Notes: generated by a model not told the origin, from the letters alone. Shown: positions 7,188 to 15,499, counted from the stretch's first letter. The stretch: 41,478 bases of DNA from JAFGQJ01 sp964588525 (GCA_964588525.1 CAZPQC010000018.1:1-41478), one strand, 5' to 3'. A program made the numbers and translations.

Positions 7188-9313
7188 AAGCTTTCTCCAA
7201 AGGGGAGCGTTATGGTTACCTTGGTTCCATTATCCTCCGAGCTGGCAACATCAATAGTTCCTCGATGCTTTTCTACGATTTCTTTACACAACGAAAGTCC
7301 CAGGCCTATGTTGGGGTGGGCCTTGCTGGTAAAAAACGGGTCAAATATCTTTTGCACCACTGATGGATGCATACCTCTTCCATTATCCGTAATGTCTACT
7401 ATCAAAGCTTTGTTATTATTGCTCAACGTTACATCAAGATTACCGTGAATATGCTGGATGGACTCTATCGCGTTCTTTACAAGATTTAGAAATAATTGTT
7501 TTAACAGAGTGGCATTGCCGTGAATGATACAAGAGTCGGCATTGTTGGTAATCTCATACAAAATACCGTTTCTCTGACAAATAGGAGAGAAAATCTCAAA
7601 AACCTGCAAGATCAGCTCGTATACATCTGTCATTTTCGTTTCCATCATCTCGTTTCGCGAGAACTGTAGGAGGTTTTCTATGAGCTTATTTATTCTCACA
7701 ATTCCTGAGTGAATTCTGTCGAGAAAAGTAGTTTCCTCCTCTTCCGTGAGTTTTTTTGATTGCAGGAGCTCCACGTGATTCAGTATTATGCCAATCGGAT
7801 TGTTCAGTTCATGCGCCAAAGAGGCTGAAACCTGTCCGAGCGCCGCGATCTTCTGTGATTTCAGCAGCTCTTGTTTCATGATCTCCCTGTCCGTGACATT
7901 GATTATGATTATGATAACTCCCGAAACACCATCGTCAGTGTCCTTGATTGGAAACAGATCCACTGCATAGAAAGCATCGTCAATCTTTATGTCCTGAATA
8001 TTCTTGTAATTACCCGTTCTAAAAACCTCATCGATATTCTGTCTGAAAAAAGGAGCTTTATTGCTAAAGAATGGAAAACTAAATATGTCTTTCAACTCAC
8101 GATTTGACTGCAGATTCAGTTTATTTTTTGCATTATCGTTCATGAGCACCGGACTGTGGTTCCCGTCGATTACGATGGTATTCACCTCCAGGCTTTGAAA
8201 AACTGCGTCGATGTAATAATTCATCAATTGCAGCTCTTTGTTCTTCTTTTCGAGATTGTCCTTGTCAGCCCTGATGGTACAAACCATCTGGTTGAAGTTA
8301 TGAGCGAGCATCCCCAGCTCGTCCTTCCGGCTCACTGACAACTGATATTCGAAATTGCCCCGGGACACTTCATTTGTTCCAACAAACAGGGATTGGATGG
8401 TTTTTATTAGTTCCAAACCCCAGATATAGAATAGAACTACAGCGATTACGATTGCTGCAATGCCGATTATGGAGAGTTTTATAATGTATGAACCCCCGCT
8501 GCGGATGATGGAATTACCCTTGGAAATCGTTACGATTGCACCGCTGAAGTCCCTCCCGAAATCGACAGGATGCATGACCATCTGAAAAACAACATCTTTC
8601 GATCGGAAATACGAGCGCTCGGCACGGCTCTCGATCATGCTCTCCACACTCTCCCTATGGTGGCCGTTGGAGGAGCTGTATGCGATTTTCCTGTCGACAA
8701 CCACAGCCAGATCGATATCATGCTTCAACGTGAAGTTGTAGAAATACTCGTTGTCAAAAGCTCTCTGAAACAATATGAGTCCGGTGATTTTCTCATCGGA
8801 ATAGACGGGTCTAAGGAAATTTACATATAAACAGTTTAGAAACTGATCGTAAAATAGATATCGGAATTTGTTTTCGTCTATGTCTTTTTCGATGGTATAT
8901 GGAACATTTGTGGAGTTGCCCAGGTACAGTACTCTCTTATATGCACTGCTGAAGCTTTCGTAAACCGAAACAGTCTCAATACTGTGTGTCAGGGAATAGT
9001 CGCTGACGAAATCACGCAATGGAACCAAATCCCACGCGAAGGCGGAGTCACTCAGATAATTTCTGTACTTGGCATGAACATAGAGTTTGGTTTTTATATA
9101 CTCATCCTCCACGAACTCCGAAATATACGAGAGGTAGGATTTTTCCGTCTCCTTGATGTCGGTGACAATGAGCTCCGCTGTTTGGTCAAGATATCTCCAG
9201 TGGCTGACGAGATCGTTCTTGTATATAGCGATAGCACTAAAGAGCAGAATCGACAAAACCGGTACTACCAAAGCAATGAGGGCGAATAGCAGAAGCTTGG
9301 GTTTCAAGCTCAA
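7184..9313 (-). CDS. Membrane sensor histidine kinase (partner of NtrC-type regulator)
   Basis: This 709-residue kinase has transmembrane segments at about 6-30 and 278-300 flanking a 245-residue extracytoplasmic sensor domain (dCache-like in length, not identified further). It continues with HAMP (about 301-352), a PAS-like domain (about 365-475), HisKA with phospho-acceptor H501 (ASLAHELNNP), and HATPase with N-box LFLNLVKNAIES, DNGRGM and GLGLSLCKEIVEKH. Start is TTG at 9313, chosen because AGGTGAGG lies 7 nt upstream. It overlaps the response regulator by 4 bp. It is transcribed divergently from the ABC importer, so the expected signal is the importer substrate, sensed either directly or through the binding protein. 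A sigma-70-like promoter is plausible upstream (TTGATA, 17 nt, TAGGTT), at low confidence. Confidence 0.92.
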   Translation of the reverse strand: MSLKPKLLLFALIALVVPVLSILLFSAIAIYKNDLVSHWRYLDQTAELIVTDIKETEKSYLSYISEFVEDEYIKTKLYVHAKYRNYLSDSAFAWDLVPLRDFVSDYSLTHSIETVSVYESFSSAYKRVLYLGNSTNVPYTIEKDIDENKFRYLFYDQFLNCLYVNFLRPVYSDEKITGLILFQRAFDNEYFYNFTLKHDIDLAVVVDRKIAYSSSNGHHRESVESMIESRAERSYFRSKDVVFQMVMHPVDFGRDFSGAIVTISKGNSIIRSGGSYIIKLSIIGIAAIVIAVVLFYIWGLELIKTIQSLFVGTNEVSRGNFEYQLSVSRKDELGMLAHNFNQMVCTIRADKDNLEKKNKELQLMNYYIDAVFQSLEVNTIVIDGNHSPVLMNDNAKNKLNLQSNRELKDIFSFPFFSNKAPFFRQNIDEVFRTGNYKNIQDIKIDDAFYAVDLFPIKDTDDGVSGVIIIIINVTDREIMKQELLKSQKIAALGQVSASLAHELNNPIGIILNHVELLQSKKLTEEEETTFLDRIHSGIVRINKLIENLLQFSRNEMMETKMTDVYELILQVFEIFSPICQRNGILYEITNNADSCIIHGNATLLKQLFLNLVKNAIESIQHIHGNLDVTLSNNNKALIVDITDNGRGMHPSVVQKIFDPFFTSKAHPNIGLGLSLCKEIVEKHRGTIDVASSEDNGTKVTITLPFGESL

Positions 9314-9587
9314 AACAATACCTCACCTATCCAGCGGGAAAGAATGATCAAATCGAATAGAACCTATGCCCGATATTCCAACTTATCAAATACAAATGGT
9401 ATAACGGCCGCCGCTGTTGTGTCCATCCATGCTGGTTCCCCGGTGGAATGGTACACAACTACACAGTTTTACACACTTTGGGTAACCCGCACTCTCTGAA
9501 ACGACAATTCCTCCGAACGAGCACGGGCAACCGAAATTAAGTGCTTACTGGCAAAAGAATAAAAGTTCTACCCAAAATAGATTGCTG
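9314..9587. promoter_or_regulatory. Divergent regulatory region with TACACA repeats (candidate activator sites)
   Basis: This is the upstream part of the 410-bp gap between the kinase and the binding protein. Three copies of TACACA start at 9452, 9460 and 9470, about 110-135 bp upstream of the sigma-54 -24 element. That is the usual distance for enhancer sites of NtrC-type activators. A TTCC-N5-GGAA inverted repeat lies just before them. Assignment to the neighbouring response regulator is inferred. Confidence 0.4.
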
Positions 9588-9603
9588 TGGCATGGACTTT
9601 GCA
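9588..9603 (+). promoter_or_regulatory. Sigma-54 (-24/-12) promoter of the ABC importer operon
   Basis: TGGCATGGACTTTGCA matches the sigma-54 consensus TGGCAC-N5-TTGCW, with the invariant GG (-24) and GC (-12) at exact spacing. Transcription would begin near 9614, about 110 nt before the binding-protein ATG. A sigma-54-dependent regulator is encoded on the other side of the same intergenic region, which strongly supports function. Confidence 0.85.
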
Positions 9604-9622
9604 TTTAAACAACAAACAAGAG

Positions 9623-9663
9623 AAGGAAGGAGAAAACAAATGACAGTGAAAAAGCCAATATAA
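9623..9663 (+). other. Seven-codon minigene with duplicated Shine-Dalgarno in the leader
   Basis: An AAGGAAGGAGAAAACAAATG element begins at 9623 and is followed by a seven-codon frame (MTVKKPI, stop at 9661-9663). The same 21 bases, including the ATGA, occur again at 9708-9728 as the translation start of the binding protein. The minigene lies downstream of the predicted sigma-54 start, so it would be in the mRNA. It may be a leader peptide or the trace of an 85-bp tandem duplication. Confidence 0.45.
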
Positions 9664-9724
9664 TCAGCCTTGTTTCAGCTGTTCCTCTAGGGAAAATAAA
9701 TATGAATAAGGAAGGAGAAAACAA

Positions 9725-10690
9725 ATGAGAGGAAAACGAGGATTCTGTGCTGTGGTAATGATCTTGGTGATTGCCCTTCCCCTGGCATTTGCCGGAGGAG
9801 GAGGGGAAAAAGATCAGGTGACCTTCGTGATGGTACCGAAGCTGGTTCACCCCTTTTATGAGCCTTGCTATGAAGGCTTCGAAGCTGCGGGAGAGCACTT
9901 CGGGATAAAGACCGAGTTCGAAGCGCCGCCGAAAGCCGAGGTTGACCTTCAGGTTAAAGTGATCGAGAACCTGATATCGAGAGGGGTGCAGGGTATCGCG
10001 ATTTCGGCGACGGATGACACCGGACTGAAAGGTGTTGTGGATGAAGCAATAGCCGCAGGGATAAAGGTGATTACGTTCGACGCTGATGCGCCGTCCACGA
10101 GTCGGCTCTGCTATGTTGGTACGAACAACAGGGCTGCAGGAGGCACCGCCGGTAAAAAAATGGTGGAGCTGTTAGGCAACAAGGGCGGCAAGGTAGCTCT
10201 CCTCCTGGCGACACTGGGTGCGCCCAACTTGCTGGAGAGAGCCGAAGAATTCCAAAAGGCATTTAAAAATGCGGGACCGCAGTACAAGGTGGTTGCGGTA
10301 GAAGGATTCGAGACCGACCTTGCCCAGGCAGTCAACAAAACGGAGGCCCTTCTTCAGACCTACCCCGATATGGCGGGTTTCTTCGGAGTTTCCGCCTACG
10401 GGGGACCGGCCGCGTCAACCGTGATCAAAGAGCAGAAGAAAGTCGGCAAAGTTCTGGTATGCGGTTTCGATGACCTGGAGGAGACACTGGATGCCATTCG
10501 AGATGGAAGCATGCAGTTCACTCTGGTGCAGAAGACTTTCAACATGGGATGGATCTCTGTGGAAGTGCTGAAGAAAGCAATGGACGGTGAAGCTGTTTCG
10601 GAAGACTACGATACCGGAGTCATCATCGTAACCAAGGACAATGTCGACTCGTACATGGAAGACATGAAAAAGGAACTGATGTCCAACTGA
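9725..10690 (+). CDS. ABC sugar-type substrate-binding protein (ribose/PBP1 family)
   Basis: This 321-residue periplasmic binding protein of the ribose/galactose type 1 family has a signal peptide at residues 1-23 (KR then a hydrophobic stretch ending LPLAFA). A cleavage site before GGGG resembles many spirochaete binding proteins. No lipobox Cys is present, so it is predicted soluble. The two-lobe pattern is clear: VTFVMVPKLVHPFYEPCYEG at the start, NLISRGVQGIAISATD, IKVITFDADAP, FFGVSAYGGPAAS and VCGFDDLEETLDAIRDG. It is the first gene of the sigma-54-controlled operon, with a strong GGAAGGAG Shine-Dalgarno. A long hairpin separates it from the permease gene, which typically gives excess binding protein. 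Ligand is unknown; sugar, polyol or similar is inferred from the family. Confidence 0.9.
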   Translation: MRGKRGFCAVVMILVIALPLAFAGGGGEKDQVTFVMVPKLVHPFYEPCYEGFEAAGEHFGIKTEFEAPPKAEVDLQVKVIENLISRGVQGIAISATDDTGLKGVVDEAIAAGIKVITFDADAPSTSRLCYVGTNNRAAGGTAGKKMVELLGNKGGKVALLLATLGAPNLLERAEEFQKAFKNAGPQYKVVAVEGFETDLAQAVNKTEALLQTYPDMAGFFGVSAYGGPAASTVIKEQKKVGKVLVCGFDDLEETLDAIRDGSMQFTLVQKTFNMGWISVEVLKKAMDGEAVSEDYDTGVIIVTKDNVDSYMEDMKKELMSN

Positions 10691-10698
10691 GCCACTTC

Positions 10699-10728
10699 TC
10701 GAGGGAACAGCGAAGGCTGTTCCCTCGA
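10699..10728 (+). promoter_or_regulatory. Intercistronic hairpin after the binding-protein gene
   Basis: Perfect 13-bp arms (TCGAGGGAACAGC at 10699-10711 and its complement at 10716-10728) flank a 4-nt GAAG loop, 8 nt after the stop codon. There is no T-tract, so it is more likely a 3'-end stabiliser or partial attenuator than a full terminator. This is a common device for making more binding protein than permease. Confidence 0.7.
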
Positions 10729-10773
10729 ACATCATTCGAAGGAATGTACGGTTTTGGAATGAGGGAGAACCTG

Positions 10774-11751
10774 ATGGACGGTTTTGAAAATACCATAAGA
10801 GCGAAGCAGAAAAGACGCAATATTATCCGGCTGATTGTGAGGAAAAGAGAGGCGGGCATAGTTCTGGCTCTTGTCATCATGGGCTTGGCCATAACAGCCG
10901 TCGCTCCGAGATTTGCCAGCGGTCAGAATTTCTATCTCTTGTCCCGGCAAATCTCGTTACTGGCAATCGTTGCGATGGGAGAGTTCTTTACGATTCTTAC
11001 CGCAGGAATTGATCTTTCTGTTGGTTCCCTCATAGGTGTAAGCGGGGTTACCTGCGGGCTCGCTCTTGCCGCAGGAGTTCCGCCGCTTCTTGCCATACTG
11101 ATTGGCCTTTCAACCGGCTTTTGTGCCGGTCTGATATCGGGCTGGCTTGTTTCCTACGTAGGGTTGACTCCTTTCATTCCAACTCTTGGCATGTTGAGCA
11201 TGGCCCGCGGTGTGATTTGGGTGATAACAAAAGGCTGGCCTATCACGGATATCCCAAAGGAGTTTCTGTTTATTGGAAGAGGCGATGTCCTGGGCATCCC
11301 CTTCCCTGTGATAATCATGTTTGTTCTCGCTATCGTTGCGCACATTGTCCTCAGGTATACGGTTTTTGGCAGAAGGATCTTCGCCATAGGCGGAAATGAA
11401 CAAGCAACATTTCTTTCGGGAATCGATGTCAAGAAAATCAAACTGTTCGTCTACGGGATTTCAGGTTTCTTTGCAGCCGTTACCGGGATTATCATGGTAG
11501 CCCGGTTTGACTCCGCACAAGCCGCGATGGGAACCGGCTGGGAACTGGATGCCATCGCTTCCGCGGTTATCGGAGGAGCTTCCTTGATGGGAGGAGCAGG
11601 CAGCGTGCTGGGAGTTTTAATCGGAGCTGCAATCATGGGGGTAATTCAGAACGGTCTTGTCCTGATGAAGGTTTCCGCCTACTGGCAGACCCTTATTATC
11701 GGCGGCATTATCATCTTGGCTGCTACGTTGGACCGGCTGAAGAACAAATAG
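10774..11751 (+). CDS. ABC importer permease (RbsC family)
   Basis: This 325-residue integral membrane permease of the ribose/xylose type carries the family motif at its centre (AGIDLSVGSLIGVSGVTCGLA). Later hydrophobic segments include GLTPFIPTLGMLSMARGV and the EAA-like region around GGNEQATFLSGIDVKKIK, and the end reads AIASAVIGGASLMGGAGSVLGVLIGAAIMG. About eight to ten membrane spans are visible. An in-frame ATG at 10744 would add ten residues, but its Shine-Dalgarno touches the start codon. GAGGGAG lies 7 nt before the ATG at 10774, which is therefore chosen. It sits between the binding protein and ATPase genes, an order different from classical rbsACB. Confidence 0.9.
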   Translation: MDGFENTIRAKQKRRNIIRLIVRKREAGIVLALVIMGLAITAVAPRFASGQNFYLLSRQISLLAIVAMGEFFTILTAGIDLSVGSLIGVSGVTCGLALAAGVPPLLAILIGLSTGFCAGLISGWLVSYVGLTPFIPTLGMLSMARGVIWVITKGWPITDIPKEFLFIGRGDVLGIPFPVIIMFVLAIVAHIVLRYTVFGRRIFAIGGNEQATFLSGIDVKKIKLFVYGISGFFAAVTGIIMVARFDSAQAAMGTGWELDAIASAVIGGASLMGGAGSVLGVLIGAAIMGVIQNGLVLMKVSAYWQTLIIGGIIILAATLDRLKNK

Positions 11752-11762
11752 GGAAGAGAAAG

Positions 11763-13286
11763 ATGAACCCTGATATCTTCGAGTTGATTGATATCTGCAA
11801 GAGCTTCGGAGGGATTGAAGCCCTACGCGGCGTCCATCTCAATATCAGAGAATCGGAAATCATCGGACTGTTGGGAGAAAACGGCGCAGGGAAATCTACG
11901 TTGATGAAGGTGCTTACCGGCGTGCATCAGCCGGAGGCAGGAGAGATACGCTGCAAAGGCGATCCGATAAAGATTCACAACACGCAAGAAGCTCACGAGC
12001 TGGGCATCAGTACCATATTCCAGGAGTTTAACCTCTGTTCCAACCTGTCGGCGGCGGAGAATCTGTTTCTCGGCAACGAAAAAAAACGACATGGCTTGTT
12101 CGTGGACTACGGAAAACAAAAAAATATGGCTGTAGATCTGTTTTCCACGTTCAAAGTGGACATAGACCCCGAGATACCGGTCGGACAGTTGGGGGTGGCC
12201 CAGCAACAGCTGGTGGAGATCGCCAAGGCCCTCACCTTCAAACCATGTCTCCTGATCATGGACGAGCCCACTGCCTCGCTGTCGGAAAAAGAAATACAGA
12301 CTCTGTTTGCATTAATGAAGGACCTTAGATCCAAGGGTATATCAATTGTCTTTATCTCTCACAAGCTGGAAGAGGTGCTGGAGATTACGGATCGAATCGT
12401 GGTTTTGAGGGATGGGAAGAATGCCGGCGAGATCTCTACGCACGAAGCAACCAAAGGGATGCTCATCTCCATGATGGTGGGAAGAGTCCTGGAAAACCTG
12501 TATACCGAGCGAAGAGAATCGCCTGGTCGAGAAGTGATTTTCGAGGTTCTCAATATCAACGGTCCTCCGAATAGTCATGATGTTTCTTTTTCTCTGCACA
12601 GGGGAGAAATACTTGGGTTGGCCGGGTTGGTGGGGGCAGGGAGAACCGAACTTGCGAAGTTATTGATCGGCGCTGAAAAACGAACTTCCGGAACGATCAA
12701 GATCAAGGGAAGGGAAGTGAGAATCGATAGCCCCGTTGATGCGGTCAAAAATGGAATTGCATACCTGCCCGAGGACAGAAAGACCTTGGGGCTGAACCTT
12801 GGAATGACTGCCAGGGAAAATATAACAATGGGGATACACGAACGAATCACCACCCTGTGGAGTTTTATCAGCGCCGTGAAAGAGGAACGAGTGAGCGACA
12901 GATATATCGAGGAACTGCAAATCAAAGTGGAAAGCAGAGAGCAGAAGGTCGAGAACCTGAGTGGAGGCAATCAGCAGAAAGTCGTTATCGGCAAGTGGCT
13001 TGCAACGGAACCCGAGGTTCTCATCCTGGACGAACCTACCCGCGGTATCGATGTCGGCGCCAAAGCCGAAGTGCACAGGATAATATCGGAACTGGCGGAC
13101 AACGGCGTTGGTATACTGCTCATTTCATCAGAAATGCCTGAGATCCTACACTTATCTGACAGGATTTTAGTCATGCACGAGGGGAATGTGACGGCGCAGC
13201 TAAGCAGAGAAGAGGCGACCCAGGAATCGATTATGCACGCTGCAGTTGCAGGGGCAGAGGCTCGTGCTGGCGCAAACGGCGGATAG
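11763..13286 (+). CDS. ABC importer ATPase with two nucleotide-binding domains (RbsA/MglA family)
   Basis: This 507-residue tandem ATPase energises the adjacent permease. Domain 1 has Walker A GENGAGKST (38-46), a variant signature LGVAQQQLVEIAKAL and Walker B LLIMDEPTASL. Domain 2 (from about residue 258) has a degenerate Walker A GLVGAGRTE, intact signature LSGGNQQKV and Walker B LILDEPTRGIDVG. This asymmetry, with the second P-loop changed, is normal for sugar CUT2 ATPases. GGGAAGAG precedes the ATG, and the gene starts 11 nt after the permease stop. Confidence 0.93.
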   Translation: MNPDIFELIDICKSFGGIEALRGVHLNIRESEIIGLLGENGAGKSTLMKVLTGVHQPEAGEIRCKGDPIKIHNTQEAHELGISTIFQEFNLCSNLSAAENLFLGNEKKRHGLFVDYGKQKNMAVDLFSTFKVDIDPEIPVGQLGVAQQQLVEIAKALTFKPCLLIMDEPTASLSEKEIQTLFALMKDLRSKGISIVFISHKLEEVLEITDRIVVLRDGKNAGEISTHEATKGMLISMMVGRVLENLYTERRESPGREVIFEVLNINGPPNSHDVSFSLHRGEILGLAGLVGAGRTELAKLLIGAEKRTSGTIKIKGREVRIDSPVDAVKNGIAYLPEDRKTLGLNLGMTARENITMGIHERITTLWSFISAVKEERVSDRYIEELQIKVESREQKVENLSGGNQQKVVIGKWLATEPEVLILDEPTRGIDVGAKAEVHRIISELADNGVGILLISSEMPEILHLSDRILVMHEGNVTAQLSREEATQESIMHAAVAGAEARAGANGG

Positions 13287-13319
13287 CTGTCAACGGATAA
13301 CCATGAAAGCACAAGGCTA

Positions 13320-13478
13320 TAAAGGAAAAATCGGATTTTCGAAATGCTTGATGAATACTATCAACTGCGGGATTGGGATGAGTTCGGATGCCCCGCAAAG
13401 AAAACGCTGGTGAAGCTGGGTCTCGGCGACTATTGCCTCGGTAGGCACTCACCGGGACTCGTAGAGGAGGAAATGTAA
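13320..13478 (+). pseudogene. Orphan C-terminal tail of an aldehyde:ferredoxin oxidoreductase
   Basis: Between a stop at 13320-13322 and TAA at 13476-13478 the frame reads RKNRIFEMLDEYYQLRDWDE, then FGCPAKKTLVKLGLGDYCLG. The FExMLDEYYxLRGWD...P...L..LGL pattern is the C-terminal signature of tungsten-type aldehyde:ferredoxin oxidoreductases, which oxidise aldehydes to acids. Nothing of the catalytic body (about 550 residues) remains here. Translation could start at the ATG 13344 (44 codons), but no Shine-Dalgarno is obvious. The last codons (VEEEM) contain the GAGGAGGAA that serves as Shine-Dalgarno of the next gene, and that gene starts 3 nt after the stop. The tail may therefore have been retained as a leader. 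It was probably left by deletion of a once complete gene. Confidence 0.65.
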
Positions 13479-13481
13479 CTG

Positions 13482-14276
13482 ATGCAAGGATTACAAGACA
13501 TAAGTACCAGTGGAATAACCTTCGATTTTTCCGGCAAAACGGCCCTTGTTACCGGTTCGACCAAAGGCATAGGAAGAGACGTAGCATTGGCTTTTGCGGA
13601 AGCGGGATGTTCGATTGCCGCTACCGGAAGAAACTCGGAAGCCCTGGCGACCTTGGCCTCCGAAATAGAGGAGAAGGGGGTCGAGTGTTTCACCTTCAAA
13701 GCGGATCTTGCGAACGGGGAAGACTGCCTCCGTATGGCAGAGTATTTCCTACGAGAGACCTCGGGCATAGACATTCTCATCAACAACGCCGGGATCAGTT
13801 TTCCCGAAAGAATCGTCGACCTGGAGGTGCGTCACTGGGATACAACGCTGGCTGTCAATCTGAGGGCCCCTGTTCTGGTAACAAAGACCATCGCTTCCCA
13901 CATGATGGAAAAAAGAAAGGGAACGATTGTCAACATTTCGAGCAACGCCGGTATTGCAGGCATAGAAGAGCATGCCGCATATTGCGCCAGTAAGTTCGGG
14001 TTAATCGGACTGACGAAGGTCATGGCGGTGGAACTGGGTCCGTTCAATATCAGGGTGAATGCCGTAGCGCCCACGGTAGTGCTTACACCTATGGGAACGA
14101 AAGTATGGGGAGATCCAGCCAAGGCCGATCCGGTTAAAGCGAGGATACCATTGGGAAGGTTCGCCTATCCGAAGGAAGTGTCCGCGGTGGTGCTCTTTTT
14201 AGCCTCTGATGCCAGTTCGATGATACATGGGGAGACAGTGCTGATAGACGGGGGAGTAAACGCGAAGCTCTATTGA
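13482..14276 (+). CDS. Short-chain dehydrogenase/reductase (SDR family)
   Basis: This 264-residue classical SDR has cofactor motif TGSTKGIG at 24-31, NNAG, catalytic Ser in NISSNAG, Tyr166 and Lys170 (YCASK), and a C-terminal GETVLIDGG typical of the FabG/gluconate-5-dehydrogenase-like branch. Such enzymes interconvert an alcohol and a ketone using NAD(P). A GAGGAGGAA Shine-Dalgarno lies 8 nt upstream within the preceding oxidoreductase remnant. The gene is in line with the ABC importer and the following alcohol dehydrogenase, so it probably oxidises the imported sugar, polyol or hydroxy acid. Exact substrate is not deducible. Confidence 0.9.
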   Translation: MQGLQDISTSGITFDFSGKTALVTGSTKGIGRDVALAFAEAGCSIAATGRNSEALATLASEIEEKGVECFTFKADLANGEDCLRMAEYFLRETSGIDILINNAGISFPERIVDLEVRHWDTTLAVNLRAPVLVTKTIASHMMEKRKGTIVNISSNAGIAGIEEHAAYCASKFGLIGLTKVMAVELGPFNIRVNAVAPTVVLTPMGTKVWGDPAKADPVKARIPLGRFAYPKEVSAVVLFLASDASSMIHGETVLIDGGVNAKLY

Positions 14277-14328
14277 AATATCCGAGCTTGCGCAAAAATA
14301 AAAACAGGTAGAAACAAGGAGAAAACCA

Positions 14329-15492
14329 ATGAACAAGAGCTTTGATTATTTCATTCCTGTTAAACTCGTATTTGGTGCCGGGCGAGTAAAAGAAATAGGG
14401 ACGTACGCAAAACCATACGGAACGAAGGCGCTTATAGTTACAACAGGTACGTTGTTCCAGGAGAACGGGTATGTCAAGACGGTCCGGGACTCCCTCAGTC
14501 GCGAGGGGATACCCAGCGAGTATTATCCTGATGTAAGGCCAAACCCCTTGCACACCCAGATCGATACAGGCGCACAGATTGCACGAAAAGCAAAATGCGA
14601 TATGGTAATCGGTCTCGGAGGAGGAAGCGCAATAGACGCTGCAAAGGGCATCGCGATCGTTCTCGGGCATAATCGTCCCATTTGGGATTTCTGCGCCGGG
14701 GGGCCGGCAGAAATAACCGAAAAAACCTATCCGATCATAGCGGCGGCCACCACGGCCGGTACCGGAAGCGAGGGGACCCAGTGGTCGGTCATCACCAACC
14801 CCGAGACGAGAGAAAAGCCGGGAATAGGCAACGATTATACGTTCGCAAAAGTAGCCATAGTGGATCCTGAACTCATGGTGTCTATGCCTCCGGATCTAAC
14901 CGCCTGCACCGGGTTTGATGTTCTGGCGCATGCTATCGAGGCATATACCAGCACGATATCTACGCCGGTAACCGATCTGTACTGTGAGAAAGCCATGCGT
15001 CTGGTGGGTAAATATCTACGTCGAGCTTACAGGGATGGAACCGACATGGAAGCCAGGACCGCGATAGGCTATGCGAGTACACTGTCCGGTTTCTCGATCG
15101 CCGTTGGGGTGGTAACGATTTGCCACGCTTTAGGCCATGCTGTAGGTGGCGTAGCTAATACGACCCATGGAAAGACATTGGCTGCCATAACTCCCCATGC
15201 GATGCGATTTTCCATGAACAGCAACCCCGACAAATACCAAAATATCGGCATGTTTCTTCGGGATCAACATACCAACGATGGCCAGGATCGTCTCGAGGAC
15301 AGCGTCAACGAGGTCCAGCAACTCTTGAAGGATCTGGACCTGCTGATTCCGTTGTCCAAACAAGGAGTGAGTGAGAACGACCTGGAGGCTATAGCCGAGG
15401 GAACCTTGCGGTATATGGACTACAATTTGGGCATAGATCCTGCAAAAGCAGAAAAAGAGGACCTTCTGGCGATTCTTCGAAAAGCACTGTAA
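14329..15492 (+). CDS. Iron-containing (group III) alcohol dehydrogenase
   Basis: This 387-residue enzyme is of normal family length. The N-terminal domain has the GGGS dinucleotide motif at 97-100 followed by AIDAAKG, and AATTAGTGSE near 147. The C-terminal domain carries metal ligands in GFDVLAHAIEAYTS (Asp and His about 196/200), CHALGHAVGG and the NTTHG loop. Family members oxidise primary alcohols, 1,2-propanediol, butanol or lactaldehyde with NAD(P) and Fe2+ or Zn2+. AAGGAGAAAACC before the ATG closely resembles the Shine-Dalgarno block of the binding protein. It is the last gene of the plus-strand operon. The broken homologue at 5221-5791 belongs to a different subfamily. Confidence 0.92.
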   Translation: MNKSFDYFIPVKLVFGAGRVKEIGTYAKPYGTKALIVTTGTLFQENGYVKTVRDSLSREGIPSEYYPDVRPNPLHTQIDTGAQIARKAKCDMVIGLGGGSAIDAAKGIAIVLGHNRPIWDFCAGGPAEITEKTYPIIAAATTAGTGSEGTQWSVITNPETREKPGIGNDYTFAKVAIVDPELMVSMPPDLTACTGFDVLAHAIEAYTSTISTPVTDLYCEKAMRLVGKYLRRAYRDGTDMEARTAIGYASTLSGFSIAVGVVTICHALGHAVGGVANTTHGKTLAAITPHAMRFSMNSNPDKYQNIGMFLRDQHTNDGQDRLEDSVNEVQQLLKDLDLLIPLSKQGVSENDLEAIAEGTLRYMDYNLGIDPAKAEKEDLLAILRKAL

Positions 15493-15499
15493 TAATCGA

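Noticed and set aside
13296..13406. 36-codon frame starting ATGAAAGCACAAGG before the SDR gene
   Set aside because: Overlaps the oxidoreductase tail in another frame and has no recognisable content or Shine-Dalgarno.
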